This document shows positions 16,196 to 23,454 of a stretch of DNA of 30,483 nucleotides, piece after piece. The notes under the pieces were generated by a model. The model saw only the letters and a program-made list of their open reading frames with translations. It searched no databases and was not told the origin of the DNA. The stretch is from JASJHI01 sp965371355 (GTDB lineage Bacteria; Actinomycetota; Acidimicrobiia; Acidimicrobiales; Ilumatobacteraceae). The stretch lies in the NCBI GenBank assembly GCA_965371355.1, contig CBDUYD010000015.1:1-30483 (forward strand), in the 5' to 3' direction. The position numbers and the translations under genes were made by a program. Every line of letters begins with the position of its first letter. Within the stretch, counting starts at the first letter, position 1.

Positions 16196-17470
16196 ATGCC
16201 CCGGGACCATGATCGGACACTGCGGCCCGGATCCGCCGGGTTCACGATCGTCCTGTCGATGGCGATGGCGGGAACCGCACTGGCGATCGACACCGTGCTG
16301 CCGGCGTTCCCGGAGATCCGCGACGCGATGGGCCTCCAGTCCGACTCCACCGAGGTTGCGGGGCTCGTCACCGCGTTCCTGCTCGGGCAGGGGCTCGGCC
16401 TCGTCCCCGCCGGGGTGCTGGCCGACCGCTTCGGCCGACGCCCCGTGTTGTGGGGAGGGCTGGCGATCTACATCGCCGGCGCGATCGGAGCCGCCCTGGC
16501 ACCCTCGCTCGGGATCATGCTGTTCGCCAGATTCCTCTGGGGATTCGGGGCGGCCGGCCCGCGCGTAGCAGCCACCGCGATGATCCGCGACGCGTTCGAG
16601 GGCGAGGCGATGGCCAAGCAGATGTCGGCGATCATGGCCGTGTTCCTCATCATCCCGACGATCGCGCCGGCGATCGGAGCAGCGCTCGTCGCCGTCGGCC
16701 CGTGGCAGCTCGTGTACTGGATCTGCGTCGCCTTCGCCGGTCTCGTCCTCTTCGCATCGTTCGGGCTACCCGCCACGATGCCCGAGTCTGCCCGCCGCGA
16801 ACTGTCGCTGCGCGAGATCACCGACGGGTTCAGGATCGTGTTCACCACCAAGGGCACGATGGGCTACATGCTGGCGATGGTCGGCCTGTTCGCCGCCTTC
16901 ATCAGCTACCTGGCGAGTTCGGAGATCATCATCGACGAGGTGTTCGGTCTCGGCGACTGGTTCCCCCTCATCTTCGGCGCCATCGCGGTCGTGATGGCGA
17001 TCGCGATGATCGTCAACGGGCGGATCGTCGAAGGCGTAGGACTCGACCGGATGGTTCGCGCGGTGATCCGCGCCCTCCTCGTCGCCGACGCCTTCCTCGT
17101 CCTCCTCGCGATCACCACCGGCGGGCGGCCTCCGTTCGTGCTGTTCCTGCTCGCGATCACGGTCGTCATCGCGTGTCAGCAACTGCTCATCCCGAACCTC
17201 AATGCGGCGGCGATGCGGCCGCTCGCCGGGGTCGCCGGCTCCGCAGCCGCGATCCTGGGGATGGTCCCGATGATCCTCGGATCGCTGCTCGCCGCCCTGA
17301 TCGATCGCGCGTTCGACGGAACGATCACGCCGCTCGCGATCGGGTTCGCGCTCGCCGGCCTCCTCACCGCCCTGGGAATCTGGTGGGCGCACCGCGCCAC
17401 CAGGGAGCCGATCGACGACGCACCACCGGAACCGACCCCGGCGTGGGAGACCGTCGAGCCCGGCTACTGA
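16196..17470 (+). CDS. Bcr/CflA-type MFS transporter (DHA1)
   Basis: 424-residue integral membrane protein with about 12 hydrophobic helices. Helix 1 carries GTALAIDTVLPAFPEI, the Bcr/CflA signature in which LPAFPEI ends the first helix. Motif A is GVLADRFGRRPVLWGG (loop 2-3), and helix 4-5 reads GFGAAGPRVAATAMIRDAFEG, the usual family stretch before IIPTIAPAIGA. It should be a proton-coupled exporter of drugs or sulphonamide-like compounds; the substrate is unknown. A short acidic and proline-rich tail ends the protein. It sits 80 bp after the CHAD-CYTH gene, with its own -10 box. Confidence 0.9.
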   Translation: MPRDHDRTLRPGSAGFTIVLSMAMAGTALAIDTVLPAFPEIRDAMGLQSDSTEVAGLVTAFLLGQGLGLVPAGVLADRFGRRPVLWGGLAIYIAGAIGAALAPSLGIMLFARFLWGFGAAGPRVAATAMIRDAFEGEAMAKQMSAIMAVFLIIPTIAPAIGAALVAVGPWQLVYWICVAFAGLVLFASFGLPATMPESARRELSLREITDGFRIVFTTKGTMGYMLAMVGLFAAFISYLASSEIIIDEVFGLGDWFPLIFGAIAVVMAIAMIVNGRIVEGVGLDRMVRAVIRALLVADAFLVLLAITTGGRPPFVLFLLAITVVIACQQLLIPNLNAAAMRPLAGVAGSAAAILGMVPMILGSLLAALIDRAFDGTITPLAIGFALAGLLTALGIWWAHRATREPIDDAPPEPTPAWETVEPGY

Positions 17471-17580
17471 CGCCCTGATCGGCGCACGGCTGCGACGCGG
17501 TGCCCACGCGGGCGTCCCTCCGGTCTTCGACTTGACGTAGTGTCCGATCGTCGACCGACACACGGGGCCGACCGATCGAT

Positions 17581-17586
17581 GGAGGG
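17581..17586 (+). promoter_or_regulatory. Ribosome binding site of the SDR gene
   Basis: GGAGGG, 6 nt before the ATG at 17593; it abuts the other ATG at 17587 and therefore favours the later start. Confidence 0.7.
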
Positions 17587-17592
17587 ATGGAG

Positions 17593-18342
17593 ATGGGCAA
17601 GACGGTTCTGATCACCGGGGCGGGATCCGGCTTCGGCAAGGCCGCGGCGATCGAGATCGCGGCGCGCGGTCACGATGTGATCGCGACGACCGAGACGCAG
17701 CAACAGGCCGACGCGCTCGCCGGCGAACACCCCGAACTGACGACGATGAAGCTCGACGTCACTTGCGCCGACGACGTCGCCGGCGCGGCCGATCTGGGCG
17801 TCGACGTCCTCATCAACAACGCCGGCGTCGGAGTGCTCGGACCGATGGCGACCGTGCCGATGGACAAGGTGCGTCTGTCGTTCGAGGTCAACGTGTTCGG
17901 GATGGTCGCCATGTCGCAGGCCGTGATCCCCGGCATGCGCGAGCGGGGCTGGGGGCGGATCATCAACGTCTCGTCGATCGCGGGCGTGCTCGCCTCGCCG
18001 CAGGGGTCGCCGTACTGCATGACCAAGCACGCGGTCGAAGCGTTCACCAAGTCGCTGCGAGGCGAACTGGCGCCGCACGGCATCGACGTCACGAAGGTCA
18101 ATCCGGGTCCGTACGACACGGGGTTCAACGACCGCATGGTCAACGACATCCCGACGTACATCGACGACGGTGACACCAGCGCGACCGAGACACACGCCTT
18201 CGTCACCGAGATCGTGCTCGGCGATCAGCTCGACCCGAACGAGGTCGCGGTCGCACTCGCCGATCTCGCCGAGGCCGACGAAACGCCGGAGGAGACGTTC
18301 CTTCCCGACGGCATCCGCGAGGCCCTCGCCGCGCTGATCTGA
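17593..18342 (+). CDS. Short-chain dehydrogenase/reductase (classical SDR)
   Basis: 249-residue Rossmann oxidoreductase. The cofactor loop is TGAGSGFGK at about residues 8-16, NNAG follows at about 75, and the catalytic Ser is in INVSSIAG and Tyr-x3-Lys in SPYCMTKHAVEAF. PGPYDTGF follows the active site. Loss of an Arg after the first glycine loop and the DVTCADD segment do not settle NAD versus NADP. It belongs to the broad SDR family; the substrate is unknown. The preferred start is 17593 rather than 17587 because of the ribosome-site spacing. A TTGACG-like element lies about 60 bp upstream. Confidence 0.9.
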   Translation: MGKTVLITGAGSGFGKAAAIEIAARGHDVIATTETQQQADALAGEHPELTTMKLDVTCADDVAGAADLGVDVLINNAGVGVLGPMATVPMDKVRLSFEVNVFGMVAMSQAVIPGMRERGWGRIINVSSIAGVLASPQGSPYCMTKHAVEAFTKSLRGELAPHGIDVTKVNPGPYDTGFNDRMVNDIPTYIDDGDTSATETHAFVTEIVLGDQLDPNEVAVALADLAEADETPEETFLPDGIREALAALI

Positions 18343-18348
18343 CGGGAA

Positions 18349-18354
18349 TAGAGT
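18349..18354 (+). promoter_or_regulatory. -10 box for leaderless YbhB/PEBP gene
   Basis: TAGAGT, TAnnnT form, 7 nt before the ATG at 18362 and only 6 nt after the SDR stop codon. Confidence 0.5.
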
Positions 18355-18361
18355 TGCCGCC

Positions 18362-19150
18362 ATGAGCGATGACGACATCAACGCAGACCCCTTGGAGTCG
18401 GGCTCCGGCGGAACCCGTTGGTGGTTGATCGCCGTGATCGTCCTGCTCGTCGGCGGCGCGGTGCTCCTCGCCTTCCTGCTGTTCAGCACCGACGACGGCT
18501 CCGATTCGTCCGACACGACACTCGCGTCGACGACATCTGTCGACGCCTCGACGACCCTGCCGCCCGAAACCACGGCCGCGCCCGAGACGACACAGGCTCC
18601 AGAGACCACCGCTGCCCCGGAGACGACCACCGCTCCGGAGACGACCCAAGCACCCGAGACGACGACCACACCCGAGACCACGCAAACTCCCCAAACCGAA
18701 CTCGACTTCACCGTCGTCGGCATCGACGATGGTGGGTCGGTGCCGATCGAGTTCACATGCGACGGCGCCAACACGCCCCCGATCGTCAACATCGAGACCA
18801 TCCCCGACGGAACACACCAGTTCGCGATGATCGTCGACGACCCCGACGCCCCGGGCGCCGACCCGTTCGTCCACTGGGTGGTCTACGCGATCCCCGAGGG
18901 AACGGCACAGATCACCGACGGCGTGGCCGAGTTCACCTACGGCATGAACGACGTCGGCGTCTCGGAGTGGTTCGGCCCCTGCCCGCCCCCAGGAGACGGA
19001 CCGCACCGCTACATCTTCACGCTCTACGCGCTCGACGCGGCGCTCGACCTCGGTCCCGACCTCGATGGCCGGGCGCTCTTCACGGCGATCGAGGGCTCGA
19101 TCATCACCGATACGACGATCACCGCCACCTATGAACGCGCCGCCGCCTGA
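18362..19150 (+). CDS. Membrane-anchored YbhB/YbcL-type PEBP (Raf-kinase-inhibitor-like) protein
   Basis: 262-residue protein in three parts. A short cytosolic N-terminus is followed by one hydrophobic helix (about residues 20-41, WWLIAVIVLLVGGAVLLAFLL), then a Thr/Pro/Glu-rich spacer with seven PETTxx hexamers (68-109), then a PEBP domain (113-262). The PEBP ligand pocket is visible as MIVDDPDAPG, FVHWVVYAIP and WFGPCPPPGDGPHRYIFTLYAL. No lipobox is seen, so the helix is an uncleaved anchor and the domain faces outside. Bacterial members have no firmly known role. It may be cotranscribed with the SDR 19 bp upstream. Confidence 0.88.
   Translation: MSDDDINADPLESGSGGTRWWLIAVIVLLVGGAVLLAFLLFSTDDGSDSSDTTLASTTSVDASTTLPPETTAAPETTQAPETTAAPETTTAPETTQAPETTTTPETTQTPQTELDFTVVGIDDGGSVPIEFTCDGANTPPIVNIETIPDGTHQFAMIVDDPDAPGADPFVHWVVYAIPEGTAQITDGVAEFTYGMNDVGVSEWFGPCPPPGDGPHRYIFTLYALDAALDLGPDLDGRALFTAIEGSIITDTTITATYERAAA
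18563..18688 (+). repeat. 18-bp coding repeat, seven PETTxx hexamers
   Basis: Seven consecutive 6-codon units, each beginning CCx-GAx-ACx-ACx, form the stalk between the membrane helix and the PEBP domain. Copies differ mainly at third positions and at the two last residues (AA, QA, TA, TT, QT). Confidence 0.9.
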
Positions 19151-19164
19151 GCCGGCACATCCGG

Positions 19165-19209
19165 TCTCGACGTCAAACCCTTCGGAAATCGATCGGTGTG
19201 ACGTCGAGA
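19165..19209. terminator. Long inverted repeat between convergent transcription units
   Basis: TCTCGACGTCA (19165-19175) and TGACGTCGAGA (19199-19209) are perfect 11-bp complements with a 23-nt loop. It sits in the 88-bp gap between the PEBP stop and the end of the purine-type operon, so a bidirectional terminator is the likeliest role. There is no T-run on either strand. Confidence 0.5.
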
Positions 19210-19238
19210 GTTGTGCACCCGGGGGGCCGATGTTCGCG

Positions 19239-21029
19239 TCAGGCTTCGGTCGGCTGGAGGGGCAGACCTTCGGGCGAGTTGAGGAGCGCCAGCAGGGTGG
19301 GGAGAGCGTCGTCGGCGCCACCGCCCGCGGTCGCCGTGACCGTGGCCCCGGCGTCGATCAGAAACCGCCGGCCGTCGGCTGCGTCGAAGCGATCCCGGTC
19401 GGTGAAAAGCCGCGGCTTGATCAGGGCCGGATCGCCTTCCTCGGGACAGAACGTCATGCAGTTGCCGCACTCGTTGCACAGTTCGGTGAGCACGAAATAC
19501 TGCTGGCGCCCTTCGAGGCCCTCGATCCCCTGCGTCGGGAGCTTGAAGAAGGCATCGTTCGGACAGACGGTGACGCAGAAGTTGCAGGCGACGCAGCCCC
19601 ACATCTCGAGTTCGTGGTCGACCGAGCGGGGCAGCTTCTCGTTACCGGCTAGTTCGTAGCGCTCCTTGTCGTCGCCCAGCACGACCGCGAGATGTTGGGC
19701 GACGAGATCACGGTGCCCGCTCACCGCCTCGAGACGGCCCCGGCGGAAACCCTCGAGGTCGGTCGCGCCCGATTGACGAACAGCCTCGGCGAGCACCTTG
19801 AGCATCGGCGCGAGCCGCCCGTATCCGCCCGGCTTCAGCAGATCGGAGCAGATCGTGGCGGGCCGTACGCCCATCGCTATCGAATCGACGAGGTTCTCCT
19901 TGGTGATCCCCGCCGAGAAGCTGACCTGGATGTTGCCGTCGTGGCCGGGGATCATCAGGCTCGCCGGGCGGGCGTCGAGCAGCTTGTCGAGCAACGCCGT
20001 GGCGATGACGTGGAGCGGCGGGCCGGAGAGGTACATCGGCTCCTCGGGCATCCACCCCTTGTTGTTGGCGACGACGAGCGTGTTCGTCAGCTTGATCCCG
20101 AACCGGTGCCCGCGATCGGCGAGGTACTCCTCGAGTTCGTCGATCAGCGTGATCGCGCGATCGAACTGGAGGTCGTCCTCGAAGGCGGTGGGCACGAGCT
20201 GCACGTCGCCGTAACCCAACTCGCCGTGCACGATCTCGTCGACCCGGTCGAGTCCGAGCAGCGTCGGGTTGAGCTTCACGATCACGTCGAGGTCGTGCTG
20301 ATCGACGAGGTGCTTGGTGATCGCCTCGATCTCGTGGGGTGGGCACCCGTGGAAGGTCGACAGCGTGACGGTCTTGGAGATCTGCGGGTCGATCTCGATG
20401 TCGCGCAGCGACGCGAACGCACCGCCGATCTCGGGCCGCAGCCGCTCGATCTCGGCCGACGCGTCGTGCATCTGCTCGATGAACCCGGCGACCTTGTCGG
20501 TCCGGATGCCCTCGAGGTCGTACCCCACCGACATGTCGAAGACGTGGGGGCCGGGATCGTCGCCGACGAACTCGGCGATCGGTTCCCAGTGCCGCAGGAT
20601 CTCGATGATCATCCACGCCTTGACGTACTCCTCGACGCTCTGCGCGACGAGGAGCTCCTGGCTCCACTCGATGTTGTATCCGATCGTCTGCATGTCGATG
20701 CAGGGCCGCTGGATGTCGAGGTCGTCGAGCACCTGCACGGTCTTCAGCTCGAACAGCCGCGACCCGCCGAGCCAGGCCAGCACGATGTTCTGCGCCATCT
20801 GGCTGTGCGGTCCGGCGGCCGGACCGATCGGAGTCGCGGCGCGACGGCCGAGGAACTCGAACGACAGGTCAACGTCGTCGTTCGGCTTCCAGAAGCGAGC
20901 GGTCGGCAGGTCGAAGATCCGCTTGCGCGTCGACCACTCGTGCGCGATCCGGCCGAGCAGGTCGCCGAGGGACATCGGCGTGAGCGGCGGCGGTGTCGGC
21001 GTCTGGGCGGATGTTGATGTCACGGTCAT
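19239..21029 (-). CDS. ygfK: YgfK-like dihydropyrimidine-dehydrogenase-type reductase lacking the FAD/NADPH module
   Basis: 596-residue iron-sulphur flavoprotein, last gene of the six-gene operon. Residues 1 to about 430 match the N-terminal DHOD-like FMN barrel of E. coli YgfK: ATPIGPAAGPHSQMAQNIV, FELKTVQVLDDL, TLSTFHGCPPHEIEAI, VKLNPTLLG and SDLLKPGGYGRL. Two ferredoxin-type [4Fe-4S] motifs follow: C479-x2-C482-x2-C485-x3-C489-P and C518-x2-C521-x2-C524-x3-C528-P. E. coli YgfK (about 1030 aa) has a GltD-like FAD/NADPH domain between these parts; here about 430 residues are missing and the frame is intact. Electrons must therefore come from a partner such as ferredoxin. The family was named a putative selenate reductase but is linked to purine ring reduction in anaerobes. 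The ATG at 21029 is 7 nt after GGGGA. Confidence 0.88.
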   Translation of the reverse strand: MTVTSTSAQTPTPPPLTPMSLGDLLGRIAHEWSTRKRIFDLPTARFWKPNDDVDLSFEFLGRRAATPIGPAAGPHSQMAQNIVLAWLGGSRLFELKTVQVLDDLDIQRPCIDMQTIGYNIEWSQELLVAQSVEEYVKAWMIIEILRHWEPIAEFVGDDPGPHVFDMSVGYDLEGIRTDKVAGFIEQMHDASAEIERLRPEIGGAFASLRDIEIDPQISKTVTLSTFHGCPPHEIEAITKHLVDQHDLDVIVKLNPTLLGLDRVDEIVHGELGYGDVQLVPTAFEDDLQFDRAITLIDELEEYLADRGHRFGIKLTNTLVVANNKGWMPEEPMYLSGPPLHVIATALLDKLLDARPASLMIPGHDGNIQVSFSAGITKENLVDSIAMGVRPATICSDLLKPGGYGRLAPMLKVLAEAVRQSGATDLEGFRRGRLEAVSGHRDLVAQHLAVVLGDDKERYELAGNEKLPRSVDHELEMWGCVACNFCVTVCPNDAFFKLPTQGIEGLEGRQQYFVLTELCNECGNCMTFCPEEGDPALIKPRLFTDRDRFDAADGRRFLIDAGATVTATAGGGADDALPTLLALLNSPEGLPLQPTEA

Positions 21030-21060
21030 CTCGTTCCCCGATCGAGTGAAGTCTGGCTGG

Positions 21061-21102
21061 TCATCGAAGTGATCTCATCGAAGTGATTTCATCGCAGTGC
21101 GG
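21061..21102 (-). repeat. 14-bp direct repeat, three units, at the ygeX stop codon
   Basis: Plus-strand units TCATCGAAGTGATC, TCATCGAAGTGATT and TCATCGCAGTGCGG run head to tail. The third includes the ygeX stop (21089-21091). On the coding strand each unit ends in GATGA; since 14 is not a multiple of 3, the three TGA triplets fall in all three frames, and each overlaps an ATG. Confidence 0.85.
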
Positions 21103-22255
21103 TCAGGACCCGGCCGACCGTCTCGGGACTGCGCCCGACGATCGCCTCGAAGTTGTCGGGATCGGTGGCCCCTTCGGTCACGACGATCAGGATCGTGCTG
21201 GCCGACAGGTCGCCGAGCTCGGCCCGCGCGCCCTCGTCGGCGAGGATCGCGTCGAGTCCCGCCAGCGCCGCCGCGCCCGTCTCGCCGGAGGCCACCGCCG
21301 CATCGGCGAGCTCGCGCATCGCGAGGCGGGCCGCATCGTCGTCGACCGATACGAGCCAGTCGATGCCGCTGGCGAGGCGCGGCCACGCCGTGAGTGACGG
21401 CAGACCGCAGTTGAGCCCGACCATGATCGAACGGTGCGGCCCCGGCACGTGGGCGAGCTCGCCCGCCAGCGCCGACGCCTGGACACAGTTGGCATCGAGT
21501 GGTTCGACCCCGACGATCACCGGCCGGTGCTCGGTCGACCGGTAGTGCGTGACCGCGGCGGCCATGAACGCGCCGACGCCCATCGGAACCACGACGATGT
21601 CGGGCCGGTCGAGCCCGCTCGCGTCGAGGGCGCTGTCGACCTCGGCGAAGATGGTGGAGTAGCCCTCGACGACCTGCGCGGGCGTTGTCTCGTATCCCGG
21701 CCACGACGTGTCCGACACGATGAGACAGCGGGAGCCCGCCTCCTCTGCCGCCCGCGCGACCGCGTCGTCGTAGTCGCCGTCGACGACCGTCACGGTGGCA
21801 CCCTCACGCTCCATCGCCTCGATCCGCGCCCGCACCATCCCGGCGGGGACGAAGACTTCGCACTCGAATCCCAGGAGCCGCGCCATGAACGACACCGCCC
21901 GGCCATGGTTGCCGTCGGTGGCGGTGGCGAGCTTGAACGGTCGCAGGTGGGCGAGGTTCCTGGCGAGTTCGTTGATGTTCGACCACGGCTCGGGCTCGTG
22001 GCCGATGTGCTCGCAGATCGCCTTGTAGGTCGCCCACGACGCCCCGAGGATCTTGAACGACGGCAGCCCCATCCGCCGCGTCTCGGCCTTGACGACCACC
22101 CTTCCGACGCCGAGTCGTTCGGCGAGGTCGGGAGCGTCGAGCAGCAGCGTCGGCGAGTACGCCGGCATGCGGTGGTGGAACAGTGCGACCTCCGCTGGAG
22201 CCGGCGGCCAGTCGCGGCCGTCGGCGAGCGGGTTCTTCGTGATCAGTGCGGTCAT
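21089..22255 (-). CDS. ygeX: 2,3-diaminopropionate ammonia-lyase (YgeX family, PLP)
   Basis: Fold-type II PLP enzyme of 388 aa that converts 2,3-diaminopropionate to pyruvate and two ammonia. K68 in MGLPSFKILGASWA is the Schiff-base lysine. D114 in ATDGNHGRAVSFMA and D182 in SDTSWPGYETTPAQ match, in context, the two acid/base aspartates reported for the E. coli enzyme for the D and L substrates. A VEPLDANCVQAS segment and a C-terminal GETGAAALAGLDAIL complete the family pattern. Length is close to the usual 400. In the purine cluster of anaerobes this is the final carbon-releasing step. The start at 22255 gives MTALITKNPLADG; the ribosome site is weak, so coupling to upstream translation is likely. 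Confidence 0.92.
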   Translation of the reverse strand: MTALITKNPLADGRDWPPAPAEVALFHHRMPAYSPTLLLDAPDLAERLGVGRVVVKAETRRMGLPSFKILGASWATYKAICEHIGHEPEPWSNINELARNLAHLRPFKLATATDGNHGRAVSFMARLLGFECEVFVPAGMVRARIEAMEREGATVTVVDGDYDDAVARAAEEAGSRCLIVSDTSWPGYETTPAQVVEGYSTIFAEVDSALDASGLDRPDIVVVPMGVGAFMAAAVTHYRSTEHRPVIVGVEPLDANCVQASALAGELAHVPGPHRSIMVGLNCGLPSLTAWPRLASGIDWLVSVDDDAARLAMRELADAAVASGETGAAALAGLDAILADEGARAELGDLSASTILIVVTEGATDPDNFEAIVGRSPETVGRVLTALR

Positions 22256-22271
22256 CGGTTGCTCTTCGTCC

Positions 22272-22327
22272 CCATCAGTGGATGTCCATCAGTGCTGGAC
22301 CCCCAATTCAGCTCCATCAGTCCATGT
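22272..22327 (-). repeat. 14-bp direct repeat array at the ssnA stop codon
   Basis: Four 14-base units on the plus strand: CCATCAGTGGATGT, CCATCAGTGCTGGA, a degenerate CCCCCAATTCAGCT and CCATCAGTCCATGT. The last contains the ssnA stop. On the coding strand the core ACTGATGG holds an overlapping stop/start (TGATG). The period equals that of the array after ygeX. Confidence 0.7.
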
Positions 22328-23429
22328 CCTCGAGTCTCCGGTGCAGCCGTTCCGCCTGCTCGCTCGCCTTGGCGCGGATCTCGTCGGCATCGACGAGGGT
22401 CGCGTTGCCGTTCTGGAGGACGAGCGTGTTGTCGATCTCGACGTCGATCGCACGGATCGTCGGCGTGAAGGCGAGATGCCATGGCTCGATCGGTTCGTAC
22501 GACCAGGTCACCCGATCGCGAAGGGCCTCGGGGAATAGCGTCCAGCCGTTCTCGAGCCAGCCCCAGGCCGAGTCGGGTGTCGCCTCGATGTCGAGCTCGC
22601 GCTGTCGCGCGTAGGCGAGCTGGAACTCGGCGAGCATGTCGGCCCCGATGCCATCGGTGCCGAGCGCGACCGGATTGTCGAATCGCGCCGGATTCGCGTA
22701 GCCGACCGAATTGTTCATGTTCGACCGGGGATTGTGGACGATCGTGCCGCGCAGGCCGTGGTCGTCGGGCAGATGGACACCGTGGATGATCATCCAGTCG
22801 TCGCGCGTCAGGTCGCGTATGCGGTCGGCGGCCCCGATGTCGTCGATGCCCTCGGCGACGTGGATGTGCACCCCCACGCCGTGACTGGCGGCGAGCTCGG
22901 CCGCGGCGGCGAGCGTGTCGTCGGTGCACGTGAACGCGGCGTGGACCCCGACCATGCCGCCGACGTCCGGACCGACGGCTTCGCGCAGGAAACGGTCGTT
23001 CTCGGCAAGTCCGGCGGCGGCGCCCTCGGGACCGTGCCGATCGGTGATGCCGTAGCAGGTGTTGACCCGTACGCCGACCTCCCGGCAGGCACGGGCGATC
23101 ACCGACAACGAACCCTCGATGGCGTTCGGCGACTCGTGATGGTCGATGATCGCCGTGCAGCCCGCCTCGAGCGCTTCGAGCGCGCCGAGCTTGGCCGACC
23201 ACTCGATCATCTCGAGGTCGAGTGCGCGGTCGAGCCGCCACCAGACGTTCTCGAGGATGCCGAGGAAGTCGGTCGGCACGGCGGGGGGCGGCGGCATCCC
23301 TCGCGCCAGCGACGAATAGAGGTGGTGGTGGGCGCACACGAGCCCAGCGGTCTGACCCGGGCCGGGAGCCTGGCGCTGGCCGTCGCCCTGGCCGTCGCCG
23401 GAACCCTGACCGTGGCCGGCAATGGTCAT
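22317..23429 (-). CDS. ssnA: SsnA-type amidohydrolase, trimmed at both ends
   Basis: Metal-dependent aminohydrolase of 370 aa related to guanine/methylthioadenosine deaminases. Metal ligands are visible: H34 and H36 in CAHHHLYSSL, H190 in VHIHVAEG, H216 in IIHGVHLP and D259 in LGTDGIGADM. NVWWRLDRALD, CTAIIDHHESPNAIEGSLS and NPRSNMNNSVGY match E. coli SsnA (about 440 aa) closely. The N-terminal beta-strand segment is replaced by a short Gly/Gln/Asp-rich stretch, and the C-terminal sandwich is shortened. In the anaerobic purine cluster SsnA is thought to deaminate or open a reduced purine ring. The ATG at 23429 lies 25 bp after the dehydrogenase stop; the ribosome site is weak. A longer frame to 23555 has no similarity. 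Confidence 0.88.
   Translation of the reverse strand: MTIAGHGQGSGDGQGDGQRQAPGPGQTAGLVCAHHHLYSSLARGMPPPPAVPTDFLGILENVWWRLDRALDLEMIEWSAKLGALEALEAGCTAIIDHHESPNAIEGSLSVIARACREVGVRVNTCYGITDRHGPEGAAAGLAENDRFLREAVGPDVGGMVGVHAAFTCTDDTLAAAAELAASHGVGVHIHVAEGIDDIGAADRIRDLTRDDWMIIHGVHLPDDHGLRGTIVHNPRSNMNNSVGYANPARFDNPVALGTDGIGADMLAEFQLAYARQRELDIEATPDSAWGWLENGWTLFPEALRDRVTWSYEPIEPWHLAFTPTIRAIDVEIDNTLVLQNGNATLVDADEIRAKASEQAERLHRRLEDMD
23376..23399 (-). repeat. 12-bp tandem duplication in the ssnA 5' end
   Basis: CTGGCCGTCGCC twice in tandem on the plus strand; it encodes GDGQ-GDGQ in the low-complexity N-terminus that replaces the normal SsnA start. Confidence 0.85.
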
Positions 23430-23454
23430 CGTCGTCCGCCCGGTGTCGTGCGGG

